DNA of 8,046 nucleotides from Deltaproteobacteria bacterium RBG_16_54_18. Lineage in GTDB: Bacteria; Desulfobacterota; B13-G15; RBG-16-54-18. The translations under genes were made by a program, and so were the position numbers. Below are positions 1 to 5,374 of the stretch, piece by piece. The stretch's first letter is position 1. Each line of letters starts with the position of its first letter. The notes beneath the pieces are model-generated. The model made no database searches, was not told the origin of the DNA, and saw nothing but the letters and a program-made list of their open reading frames with translations. Where the stretch lies: contig MGQT01000006.1 in NCBI GenBank assembly GCA_001797935.1, positions 2,528-10,573 of the forward strand, given 5' to 3'.

Positions 1-84
1 CATTTCGGGCACAGCCTTCTCATACCGGTACAATTGCATTGCCTCTATGATTTCGGGGCCTTGATTTATCTAAAATATGTGCTA

Positions 85-119
85 CGCAAGTAGCATGCGC
101 AAGTAGCATGCGCAAGTAG
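85..119. repeat. 13-bp tandem direct repeat, about 2.7 copies
   Basis: The unit CGCAAGTAGCATG is present twice without mismatch (85-97 and 98-110), followed by the first nine bases of a third copy (111-119). Each full unit leads into a GCATGC palindrome. The first copy also forms a small hairpin with upstream bases: GCTAC (81-85) pairs with GTAGC (90-94) around a GCAA tetraloop. The array ends 15 bases before the -35 element of the putative ECF promoter. It could be an operator array or a replication-slippage product; the sequence alone does not decide. Confidence 0.85.
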
Positions 120-134
120 AGCAATGAGTATTAA

Positions 135-163
135 GGAACAAACTCTTTCGGTGGATTGTCTTA
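135..163 (+). promoter_or_regulatory. Putative ECF-sigma promoter, probably autoregulatory
   Basis: GGAACAA (135-141) matches the GGAAC core of -35 elements used by RpoE-like ECF sigma factors. After a 16-base spacer comes GTCTTA (158-163), close to the GTC/TCTGA-type -10 element. ECF sigma operons are commonly autoregulated from such promoters. The oddity is position: transcription would start around 168-171, at the ATG of the sigma gene, leaving no leader. A second GGAACAAA lies at 174-181 but has no matching -10 element. Confidence 0.5.
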
Positions 164-167
164 TTAG

Positions 168-773
168 ATGAGAGGAACAAAGCAGAGAGGAGATGAGGAC
201 CTTGCCTTCGTTACCCTGTGTCAAGAAGGGGATGCCGACGCCTTTGAGCACTTGGTGAGAAGGCACCAAAAACGGATGCTCAACATCGCATACCGGGTTA
301 TCGGCAACTATGACGAGGCATGCGAGATCGCGCAGGATGCCTTTGTCGCCGCCTATAAAAATATCGCCGGCTTTCAGCGCAAGGCAAAATTCTCGACCTG
401 GCTCTATGCTATCTGTATTAACCTTGCGAGAAATAGGCGGAAACGGCTAACGACCCGGCACTTTCGCGAAGGGCGTTCGCTCGACGATCCTATCGCGACT
501 CCGGACGGCGAGATGGCAGTTGATCCACCGGCGTCCGAACCGACCCCCCTGGAGCGGCTCGAAGCGAGGGATATCCGACACCACGTGCAGGGGTGCATCA
601 ATACGCTTGACGTCGATTTCAAGGAGGTCCTGGTCTTGCGGGACATACAGGGCTTCTCGTATGAGGAGATAAGCGCCATGCTCAAGGTGCCGGCGGGCAC
701 GGTTAAATCGCGACTCTTTCGGGCGCGCGAGGGTATGAAAGACTGTTTAAAGAAGGTTATGGGAGAGTTGTAA
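168..773 (+). CDS. ECF RNA polymerase sigma factor (RpoE-like, sigma-70 family)
   Basis: This 201-residue protein is an alternative sigma factor that directs core RNA polymerase to a stress regulon. Region sigma2 spans about residues 24-92; it includes DEACEIAQDAFVAAYKNI and KFSTWLYAICINLARNRRRK-like text typical of regions 2.2-2.4. An acidic, proline-containing linker (about 100-132) follows, then sigma4 (about 135-190) with the helix-turn-helix SYEEISAMLKVPAGTVKSRL. Regions 1 and 3 are absent, as in ECF factors. The ATG at 168 has no Shine-Dalgarno sequence and the next in-frame starts (TTG 252, GTG 255) would cut into sigma2, so 168 is kept; translation may be leaderless. The stop overlaps the next gene by one base (TAATG), pairing it with its anti-sigma factor. 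Family assignment is firm; the regulon is unknown. Confidence 0.95.
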   Translation: MRGTKQRGDEDLAFVTLCQEGDADAFEHLVRRHQKRMLNIAYRVIGNYDEACEIAQDAFVAAYKNIAGFQRKAKFSTWLYAICINLARNRRKRLTTRHFREGRSLDDPIATPDGEMAVDPPASEPTPLERLEARDIRHHVQGCINTLDVDFKEVLVLRDIQGFSYEEISAMLKVPAGTVKSRLFRAREGMKDCLKKVMGEL

Positions 774-1717
774 TGGATTGCCGCGAGGTGCAGAAAAAAT
801 TGTCGGCGTTTGCAGATGGGGTAATTACCGCGGGAGAGCGCAAACAGATTATGATGCATCTCAAAAAGTGCAAGGGGTGCAAGCGCGCCCTTGCCGATCT
901 AAAGAAAACTATTCGGTACGTCCAAAGACTCGAAGAGGTCGAGCCGCCGGCATGGTTCGTGCAGCGGGTCATGGCCAGGGTGAGGGATAAGGCGGAGAAG
1001 AAACAGGGGATATGGCAGCGTTTTTTTCTCCCCCTCCATATCAAGGTGCCCCTTGAGGCCATTGCCCTTATTTGTATGGTCGTTGGCGCCGTGTATATCT
1101 TCAAATCTATGGAGCCGGAGATAAGGCTGGCCAAGATCCCGACGGAAACAAGAGAAAGCGCGCCTCCTGCGGCAGCGGTGCCTCAAAAAGAAAAACCCGC
1201 TGACGTTGGTAAGAAACGACATGCCCCTGTCACAGGGCGGGAGCGATCACGGTTTGAAAAAAAATATCAGGTGGATGAGGAACGATCCGTCAAAGTCGCT
1301 CAAACGCCGACAGCGCAGGTCGAGCGGAAAGAGGCCGCACCGGCAACAGGCTATGCCGACTACGACACACTGAAACGCGACGTTGGCTCGTCATTACAAG
1401 AGGAGCAACCGCAGGGGACGATGGCGCTCAAGGCAAAAGAGGGCCCTCTTGTCGTCCGGGTCCGGGATCTTACGGCTGCCCGCACACGCGTGGAAGAGAT
1501 CGCACGCCAAATGGGGGGACAGACGAGCACGACGACACCTGGTAAAGACAAGGCCGTTATTACGATAGTCCTTGATAGGGACAAGGTTTATGATTTTCTT
1601 ACTCAGCTGAGGCTTGTCGGGGAGGTGCGAGACAAGGGATGGCAAGGGGAGCAGGGGAAGGGTAGCGTAACGCTGACGGTGGAGGTAAAAAAATTATCGG
1701 GGGACCAATCGGATTAA
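773..1717 (+). CDS. Membrane-anchored zinc-finger anti-sigma factor (zf-HC2/ZAS type)
   Basis: This 314-residue protein probably sequesters the sigma factor encoded just upstream. The N-terminal cytoplasmic domain carries C3, then H29-x3-C33-x2-C36, the zinc-binding pattern of ZAS anti-sigma domains. A single hydrophobic segment (about residues 92-110, LEAIALICMVVGAVYIF) would anchor it in the inner membrane. It is followed by a low-complexity Ala/Pro/Lys/Glu-rich linker (about 120-215) and a compact periplasmic domain (about 224-308) with alternating beta-like and helical stretches, perhaps related to DUF4349/DUF2275-like domains seen on other anti-sigma factors. Its start overlaps the sigma stop by one base, with GGGAGAG (761-767) as ribosome binding site, so the pair should be made in fixed ratio. 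The sensing signal and any protease steps cannot be read from the sequence. Function is inferred from motif and gene order. Confidence 0.9.
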   Translation: MDCREVQKKLSAFADGVITAGERKQIMMHLKKCKGCKRALADLKKTIRYVQRLEEVEPPAWFVQRVMARVRDKAEKKQGIWQRFFLPLHIKVPLEAIALICMVVGAVYIFKSMEPEIRLAKIPTETRESAPPAAAVPQKEKPADVGKKRHAPVTGRERSRFEKKYQVDEERSVKVAQTPTAQVERKEAAPATGYADYDTLKRDVGSSLQEEQPQGTMALKAKEGPLVVRVRDLTAARTRVEEIARQMGGQTSTTTPGKDKAVITIVLDRDKVYDFLTQLRLVGEVRDKGWQGEQGKGSVTLTVEVKKLSGDQSD

Positions 1718-1795
1718 ACCGTGTCATGGCTTGCAGGCCGGTTGTTACATTTTTTTGAGTGATAAGCAGCGCGCATGAAAAAAGGCGATAAAAAT

Positions 1796-2776
1796 ATGAG
1801 CATACGGAAACACGACGGCATCTACCTGGGCGTCGATGTCGGTTCCATCACCACCAAGGCGGTGGCCGTCGATGAAGACAATCAGATTCTGGCCAAGGTT
1901 TATCTGCGCAACAACGGCAGGCCCCTGGAGGCAATCAAGGAGGGGCTTGGCCGCATCAAAGACCAGCTCACCAAGAGCGGTGAGGTGCGCGCCGTCGGCT
2001 GCACGGGGAGTGCTCGCCACCTCGCGGCCCATTTACTCGGGGCCGATGTGGTGAAGAACGAGATTACCGCCCACGCCGTGGCCGTCATCGACTTTTTGCC
2101 GGAGGCCCGCACGGTTATCGAGATCGGCGGGCAGGACTCCAAGATCATCATCCTCCAGGAGGGGGTCGTGGTGGACTTCGCCATGAACACCGTCTGTGCT
2201 GCCGGTACCGGCTCCTTCCTCGATCAACAGGCTGCACGGCTGGGGATCTCGGTGGCCGACTTTGGGCAGCTCGCCTTGCAGGCGTCGGGAAAGGCCAGGA
2301 TCGCAGGCAGGTGCACGGTTTTTGCCGAGACCGATATGATCCACAAACAACAGGCCGGTTTTCAGATGGAAGAGATCGTGGCTGGGCTGTGCGACGCCCT
2401 GGTGAAGAACTACCTCAATGATGTGGGGAGGGGGAAGGACCTGCTTTCGCCGGTGGCGTTTCAGGGGGGTGTGGCGGCCAATCCCGGCATCCGCAAGGCC
2501 TTTGAAGAAGAGCTCAATCTCTCGGTGGTGGTGCCTCCCCAGTATGAGGTCATGGGGGCCATCGGGGCGGCTACCCTTGCCCGCCGTGCCGGCAATGCCC
2601 GGACGCGGTTTAAAGGTTTTGAAATCGTGCAGAGCCCGTCTTTTACGCGCAGCAGCGAATGCGATCAATGCGACAACACCTGTGAGGTAGTCGAACTGGT
2701 CGTGGAAGACGAGGTCATCGCTTGTTGGGGCGACCGGTGCGGCAGATTCAGCGAGGCCATCGGTGCCACATCGTGA
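1796..2776 (+). CDS. BadF/BadG/BcrA/BcrD-family activase (2-hydroxyacyl-CoA dehydratase activator-like) with Cys-rich tail
   Basis: A 326-residue ATPase of the ASKHA fold. In this family (HgdC, BcrA/BcrD) a homodimer holds one 4Fe-4S cluster and couples ATP hydrolysis to injection of a low-potential electron into a dehydratase or benzoyl-CoA reductase. Visible are the phosphate loop GVDVGSITTK (12-21), GGQDSK (111-116), the cluster Cys in NTVCAAGTGSF (C134), a second cluster Cys in AGRCTVFAETD (C173), 39 residues apart as in HgdC, and GGVAANPG (223-230). Beyond the core lies an extension with C289-x2-C292-x3-C296 and C310-x4-C315, like the segment that follows the first activase domain in long multidomain activases. 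I prefer ATG 1796 (AAAGG at 1781-1785, few residues before the first motif); ATG 1775 would add seven residues but lacks a ribosome binding site. No partner reductase or dehydratase lies in the window, so the substrate is unknown. Confidence 0.88.
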   Translation: MSIRKHDGIYLGVDVGSITTKAVAVDEDNQILAKVYLRNNGRPLEAIKEGLGRIKDQLTKSGEVRAVGCTGSARHLAAHLLGADVVKNEITAHAVAVIDFLPEARTVIEIGGQDSKIIILQEGVVVDFAMNTVCAAGTGSFLDQQAARLGISVADFGQLALQASGKARIAGRCTVFAETDMIHKQQAGFQMEEIVAGLCDALVKNYLNDVGRGKDLLSPVAFQGGVAANPGIRKAFEEELNLSVVVPPQYEVMGAIGAATLARRAGNARTRFKGFEIVQSPSFTRSSECDQCDNTCEVVELVVEDEVIACWGDRCGRFSEAIGATS

Positions 2777-3398
2777 TGTCCGTCTCCTCGTGCACCGCAT
2801 GAAAGGTCGCGAGGTTCTAAAAATTTTTTTTATGAGCAGGCAAGACCAGTCGTATTCCTTGTCGTATTCTCCCGAGACGGTGATGCACCGGGCGGGAGCA
2901 AAGACCATCTACATCGGGGTGGAGAGCGCCGATCCCAAGACCCTCTCGGCGCTGGGGAAAAAGACGGATCTCGATATCATGGTCAGGGCCGTACAACTGC
3001 TCAAGAAACACGGATTTGAGCTTTTTGCCAGCTATATCCTGGGCAACCCGGGGGAATACGTCAGGGCAATCCATGAGACCATCCGCTTTGCCCGACGTTT
3101 GGACACCAATGTGGCGCAGTTTTCCATCCTGATCCCGTACCACGGTACCGTCCTCTACGAGGAATTAAAAGAGCGGATCTGGACCAGACACTGGTCGTTT
3201 TACGACTCCCAACACATGGTCTATCGACACGGCGGCATCTCTTTTCTGCAGAGGGAGCGGCTGCTTTTAAAGGCCAATGTACTTTATTATACGCGCTCCA
3301 AGAAGGCCATGCAGGATGTCTGGCGCTTGGCCAAGCGGCACAAGCTGGGATTGGGGACCGCCATTTCCTTGATTAAAGACTACTTCGGGGGCAGGTGA
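2763..3398 (+). CDS. Radical SAM protein, C-terminal fragment only (likely remnant)
   Basis: This 211-residue frame matches the second half of a radical SAM domain of the cobalamin-binding (BchE-like) type. AGAKTIYIGVESADPKTL (44-61) is the strand carrying the GxES motif, followed by a helix and FELFASYILGNPGE (86-98), the usual glycine-containing strand, then a C-terminal helical region. The N-terminal B12-binding domain and the CxxxCxxC motif for the 4Fe-4S cluster are missing, and there is no cysteine anywhere, so radical SAM chemistry is not possible for this product alone. The frame starts with GTG 2763, preceded by GAGG (2753-2756), and overlaps the activase by 14 bases; ATG 2799 and 2832 are weaker options. 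It ends in a GTGA overlap with the acyltransferase region. It is probably a decayed gene left by a deletion, still open and perhaps translated; a repurposed binding protein is the less likely alternative. Confidence 0.7.
   Translation: MPHRDVRLLVHRMKGREVLKIFFMSRQDQSYSLSYSPETVMHRAGAKTIYIGVESADPKTLSALGKKTDLDIMVRAVQLLKKHGFELFASYILGNPGEYVRAIHETIRFARRLDTNVAQFSILIPYHGTVLYEELKERIWTRHWSFYDSQHMVYRHGGISFLQRERLLLKANVLYYTRSKKAMQDVWRLAKRHKLGLGTAISLIKDYFGGR
3393..3398 (+). promoter_or_regulatory. Ribosome binding site deciding the acyltransferase start
   Basis: AGGTGA complements the 3' end of 16S rRNA, with five bases between its last paired G of AGG and ATG 3401. The alternative GTG 3395 lies inside this element and has only a G-run just upstream, so ATG 3401 is favoured. 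Confidence 0.5.
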
Positions 3399-3400
3399 CG

Positions 3401-4300
3401 ATGCGGGGAGGGGGACGGCTCAACAGGTTTTTCTTTCTCTTTTGGTTTTCTTTTTTTTCTACCCTCATCCCGAGGCGGGTGCAGCGGCTCTTCACCCTCA
3501 CGATTGGAAACCTCTTTTATTTGTTGATGGCCAGGGCCAGGGCAGGGGTCCTCGCCAATTTGCAGGTGATCGGAGGCGGGCGGTTAAGCAGGAGAGAGAT
3601 TACGGCGCTGGCCCGGCGGACCTTTCAGAACTACGGCCAATACCTTCTCGACTACATGGTGATGCCCGGCCTGAGTACCGAGCACAAGGGGAGGATGGTG
3701 GCGCGGGAGCTCGGGCAGGGACACATGATCAAGGCCATCAAGCAGGGCAAGGGGGTCATCTGTATCACTCCCCACCTGGGCAATTGGGAGCTGGGGGGGC
3801 TCTTGCTTGCCTTCCGGGGGGCCGAACTCTATGTCCTCACCTTGGATGAGATCGATTCGCAGACCAAGGCCTTCCGCGAGCAGATGCGGGGACGCAAAGG
3901 GATTAAGAATATCTATATCAATCCCGTGGATCCTACTCCTGCCGCCATCGTCGCGGTGGTGAAAGTATTAAAGGAAAAAAAGGTCGTCGCCATGCTGGGG
4001 GACCGCCCGGAGAATACCAATACCATTGAGGTGACCTTCTTCGGACGAAAGACGCGCTTCCCCCGCGGGGTGGCCATTCTGGCCATGGCAACGGGTGCGG
4101 CCGTGCTGCCGGTCTTTGTCGTGCTCAAGAAGGGGAAATACTGGGGGATCATTGAGCGACCTATCTCCTTTGCGAGCGCCGTTCGGAAAGAACGGGAACA
4201 GGTGATCAAAGATGGGATGCAGGAGCTGGCACGGGTCTTTGAACGCTATATAAAGGAATATCCCGATCAGTGGTATAATTTTTACCCGTACTGGTCTTGA
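3401..4300 (+). CDS. LpxL/HtrB-family lysophospholipid (lipid A) acyltransferase
   Basis: A 299-residue inner-membrane acyltransferase of the bacterial LpxL/HtrB family, which in well-studied members moves a lauroyl or myristoyl chain from acyl carrier protein onto lipid A precursors on the cytoplasmic face. A hydrophobic N-terminal anchor rich in Phe covers about residues 9-24. The catalytic HX4E motif is HLGNWE (H125, E130). GDRPENTN (200-207) and FFGRKTRFPRGVAILA (213-228) match the conserved substrate-binding blocks, and the protein ends with the family's WYNFYPYW signature. Length is close to family norm (about 300). GTG 3395 would add two residues and overlap the preceding frame by four bases. 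No other lipopolysaccharide gene is adjacent, so lipid A is the default acceptor; related enzymes act on other glycolipids or on aryl polyene lipids. Family assignment is firm, acceptor is inferred. Confidence 0.88.
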   Translation: MRGGGRLNRFFFLFWFSFFSTLIPRRVQRLFTLTIGNLFYLLMARARAGVLANLQVIGGGRLSRREITALARRTFQNYGQYLLDYMVMPGLSTEHKGRMVARELGQGHMIKAIKQGKGVICITPHLGNWELGGLLLAFRGAELYVLTLDEIDSQTKAFREQMRGRKGIKNIYINPVDPTPAAIVAVVKVLKEKKVVAMLGDRPENTNTIEVTFFGRKTRFPRGVAILAMATGAAVLPVFVVLKKGKYWGIIERPISFASAVRKEREQVIKDGMQELARVFERYIKEYPDQWYNFYPYWS

Positions 4301-4596
4301 TCTTTGGTTATCTTTCATTAATTAATTGTCACGCGAAAATCTGGAATATGAACTGTTCGGCATTGATTTTATGGAGATGCGTTGCAAAACCTACCAGTTC
4401 CACTCTCTATCGAAAAAAAATTCCTGCCCTCACGATGGTAGCCGGAAATAAAAAAACGACGGATGGGGAAATGGCAATCTTGTAGCCTTTTTTTGTAGTT
4501 ATTATAATTACACTTGTTTTATGAGCGCGTGTTGGCAACGAGCAACGGATCAGCCGGGAAAAAAGAAAAAATAGCCAAAAATTCACCCGGAAAGTC
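4301..4596. other. AT-rich intergenic region with no supported gene
   Basis: This stretch separates the acyltransferase from the str promoter and is clearly richer in A/T than the genes on either side. The only open frames are short (for example 4297-4485, TTG start, and ATG 4370 to TAA 4450); they lack good ribosome binding sites and show no recognisable motif. A run of seven T (4488-4494) follows a weak GGC/GCC stem (4473-4475 with 4485-4487), a possible but poor terminator for the upstream genes. Decayed coding sequence is possible but not demonstrable. Confidence 0.6.
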
Positions 4597-4625
4597 TTGA
4601 CAAAAAATTATAAAATTGCTATTAA
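4597..4625 (+). promoter_or_regulatory. Strong sigma-70 promoter for the str operon
   Basis: A perfect -35 hexamer TTGACA (4597-4602) is followed by a 17-base spacer and TATTAA (4620-4625), four of six matches to the -10 consensus. TGC directly before the -10 gives an extended -10 element (TGn). The surroundings are very AT-rich: 4621-4680 contains only 12 G/C in 60 bases. Transcription would start near 4632, leaving a leader of about 360 bases before rpsL. This is the best promoter in the window and fits the need for high expression of ribosomal genes. Confidence 0.7.
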
Positions 4626-4655
4626 TATCAAGTTTTCCAAAATGAAACCTATAAA

Positions 4656-4685
4656 TTGGTATTTTTTGTATAACGATATTATAGT
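4656..4685 (+). promoter_or_regulatory. Possible second promoter upstream of rpsL
   Basis: TTGGTA (4656-4661) and TATAGT (4680-4685) are separated by 18 bases; they match the sigma-70 hexamers at four and five of six positions. In such AT-rich sequence chance matches are common, so this is only a secondary candidate to the TTGACA promoter upstream. Confidence 0.25.
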
Positions 4686-4800
4686 CATAAAATATAGAAG
4701 CGCCTGAGGAAGTATTATGTTATAGAAATTGGCAACAAAGGGGTAACGTAGGGGGTTTTAGGCGGATTTCTGCAGGTTGCTTCAATCGGTAGAGATATCT

Positions 4801-4827
4801 GACCCTTGGTACAAGGGTCTTCTTGTA
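4801..4827 (+). promoter_or_regulatory. Two mutually exclusive hairpins in the rpsL leader
   Basis: GACCCTTG (4801-4808) pairs perfectly with CAAGGGTC (4812-4819) across a three-base loop. The 3' arm overlaps a second possible hairpin, TACAAG (4810-4815) with CTTGTA (4822-4827), loop GGTCTT. The two cannot form together, as is typical of switching leaders. No U-run follows directly, so a simple terminator is unlikely. Confidence 0.4.
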
Positions 4828-4843
4828 TAGTTAGAGGATAAAT

Positions 4844-4940
4844 TTTCTAAGTTACTAATTTAACTTGGAAATTCCCTCTGGAAACCCGTGAGGGGTTTCG
4901 CCCCTAAAGGTCTACGGGAGGGAAAGAAGAGGGGTTTTTT
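4844..4940 (+). promoter_or_regulatory. Structured rpsL leader element, candidate cis-regulatory RNA/attenuator
   Basis: An 11-bp hairpin (4844-4854 with 4861-4871, one G-U pair) is followed at once by a nested structure: TTCCCTC (4872-4878) with GAGGGAA (4918-4924), CCGT (4886-4889) with ACGG (4914-4917), and AGGGG (4891-4895) with CCCCT (4901-4905) around TTTCG. Alternatives exist. GAAACCC (4881-4887) can pair with GGGTTTC (4893-4899), freeing CCCCT to pair with AGGGG (4930-4934), and CCCTCT (4874-4879) can pair with AGAGGG (4928-4933). Both alternatives end at six T (4935-4940). It lies 50 bases before rpsL. I could not match it to a riboswitch or r-protein leader class that I know. Confidence 0.45.
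4874..4940 (+). terminator. Putative conditional (attenuator-type) terminator in the rpsL leader
   Basis: The alternative fold pairs CCCTCT (4874-4879) with AGAGGG (4928-4933), or CCCCT (4901-4905) with AGGGG (4930-4934), directly before TTTTTT (4935-4940). The stems are short and loops long, so termination alone would be weak and would depend on the inner hairpin 4881-4899. It would act as an attenuator rather than a constitutive terminator, because the essential str genes lie downstream. Confidence 0.3.
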
Positions 4941-4990
4941 CGTTTGCGCACGACAGCAATGGTATGAGGAAATTTAACCGAGGATAAGAG

Positions 4991-5362
4991 ATGCCGACCA
5001 TCAATCAATTGGTGAGAAAAGGAAGAAAGGCGGTGAAGAGGAAGACTGCTTCACCGGCCCTCAAGGAGTGTCCACAGAAGCGGGGGGTGTGCGTCAGGGT
5101 CTATACCACTACCCCGAAAAAACCGAACTCGGCATTGCGCAAGGTAGCCAGGGTGCGTCTCACGAACGGGATGGAGGTAACCGCCTATATCCCCGGCATC
5201 GGGCACAACCTCCAGGAGCACTCGGTGGTTCTGGTGCGCGGCGGCAGGGTGAAGGACCTCCCCGGCGTTCGCTACCATATTATAAGAGGCAGCTTGGACG
5301 CCCTCGGGGTGGAAGACCGGCGTAAATCTCGTTCCCGATATGGGACGAAGAAACCCAAATAG
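4991..5362 (+). CDS. rpsL: 30S ribosomal protein S12
   Basis: A complete 123-residue S12, a decoding-centre protein of the small subunit that controls translational accuracy. The conserved loop TTPKKPNSALRK is at 40-51 and RGGRVKDLPGVRYH at 83-96, the latter with the Asp (D89) that is beta-methylthiolated in many bacteria. The lysines K43 and K88, where streptomycin-resistance changes arise, are wild type. The basic C-terminal tail RRKSRSRYGTKKPK is intact. GAGG (4980-4983) lies seven bases before the ATG. It is first in the str operon, but rpoC is not upstream; instead there is a long leader with its own promoter. rpsG follows after 12 bases. Confidence 0.98.
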   Translation: MPTINQLVRKGRKAVKRKTASPALKECPQKRGVCVRVYTTTPKKPNSALRKVARVRLTNGMEVTAYIPGIGHNLQEHSVVLVRGGRVKDLPGVRYHIIRGSLDALGVEDRRKSRSRYGTKKPK

Positions 5363-5374
5363 CATGAGGATGGA

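Noticed and set aside
1..39. A minus-strand frame running off the left edge (ATG at 39-37, translating MQLYRYEKAVPEM).
   Set aside because: Only 13 codons are visible, no family motif can be recognised, and an in-frame stop lies just upstream, so a gene start here cannot be supported.
1718..1774. A possible terminator after the anti-sigma gene (GGC/GCC stem, then T7 at 1750-1756).
   Set aside because: The stem is only three pairs and the T-run begins too far downstream of it.
2033..2908. A 291-codon minus-strand frame across the activase gene.
   Set aside because: It is the antisense shadow of a high-GC gene with clear family motifs on the + strand.
4297..4485. A 62-codon + strand frame (TTG start) after the acyltransferase.
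   Set aside because: Overlaps the acyltransferase stop, has no recognisable motif or ribosome binding site, and lies in AT-rich sequence; probably chance.
4872..4924. Similarity of the leader element to TPP, c-di-GMP-I, ykkC/guanidine or SAM riboswitches (for example the GGGAGGGAA end).
   Set aside because: The invariant core motifs of those classes (such as CUGAGA and the second TPP half, or the GEMM tetraloop receptor) are absent.
4964..4987. A seven-codon frame (MRKFNRG) just before rpsL that could be a leader peptide.
   Set aside because: Its purine-rich sequence is simply the rpsL ribosome binding region; it lacks its own ribosome binding site and repeated regulatory codons.
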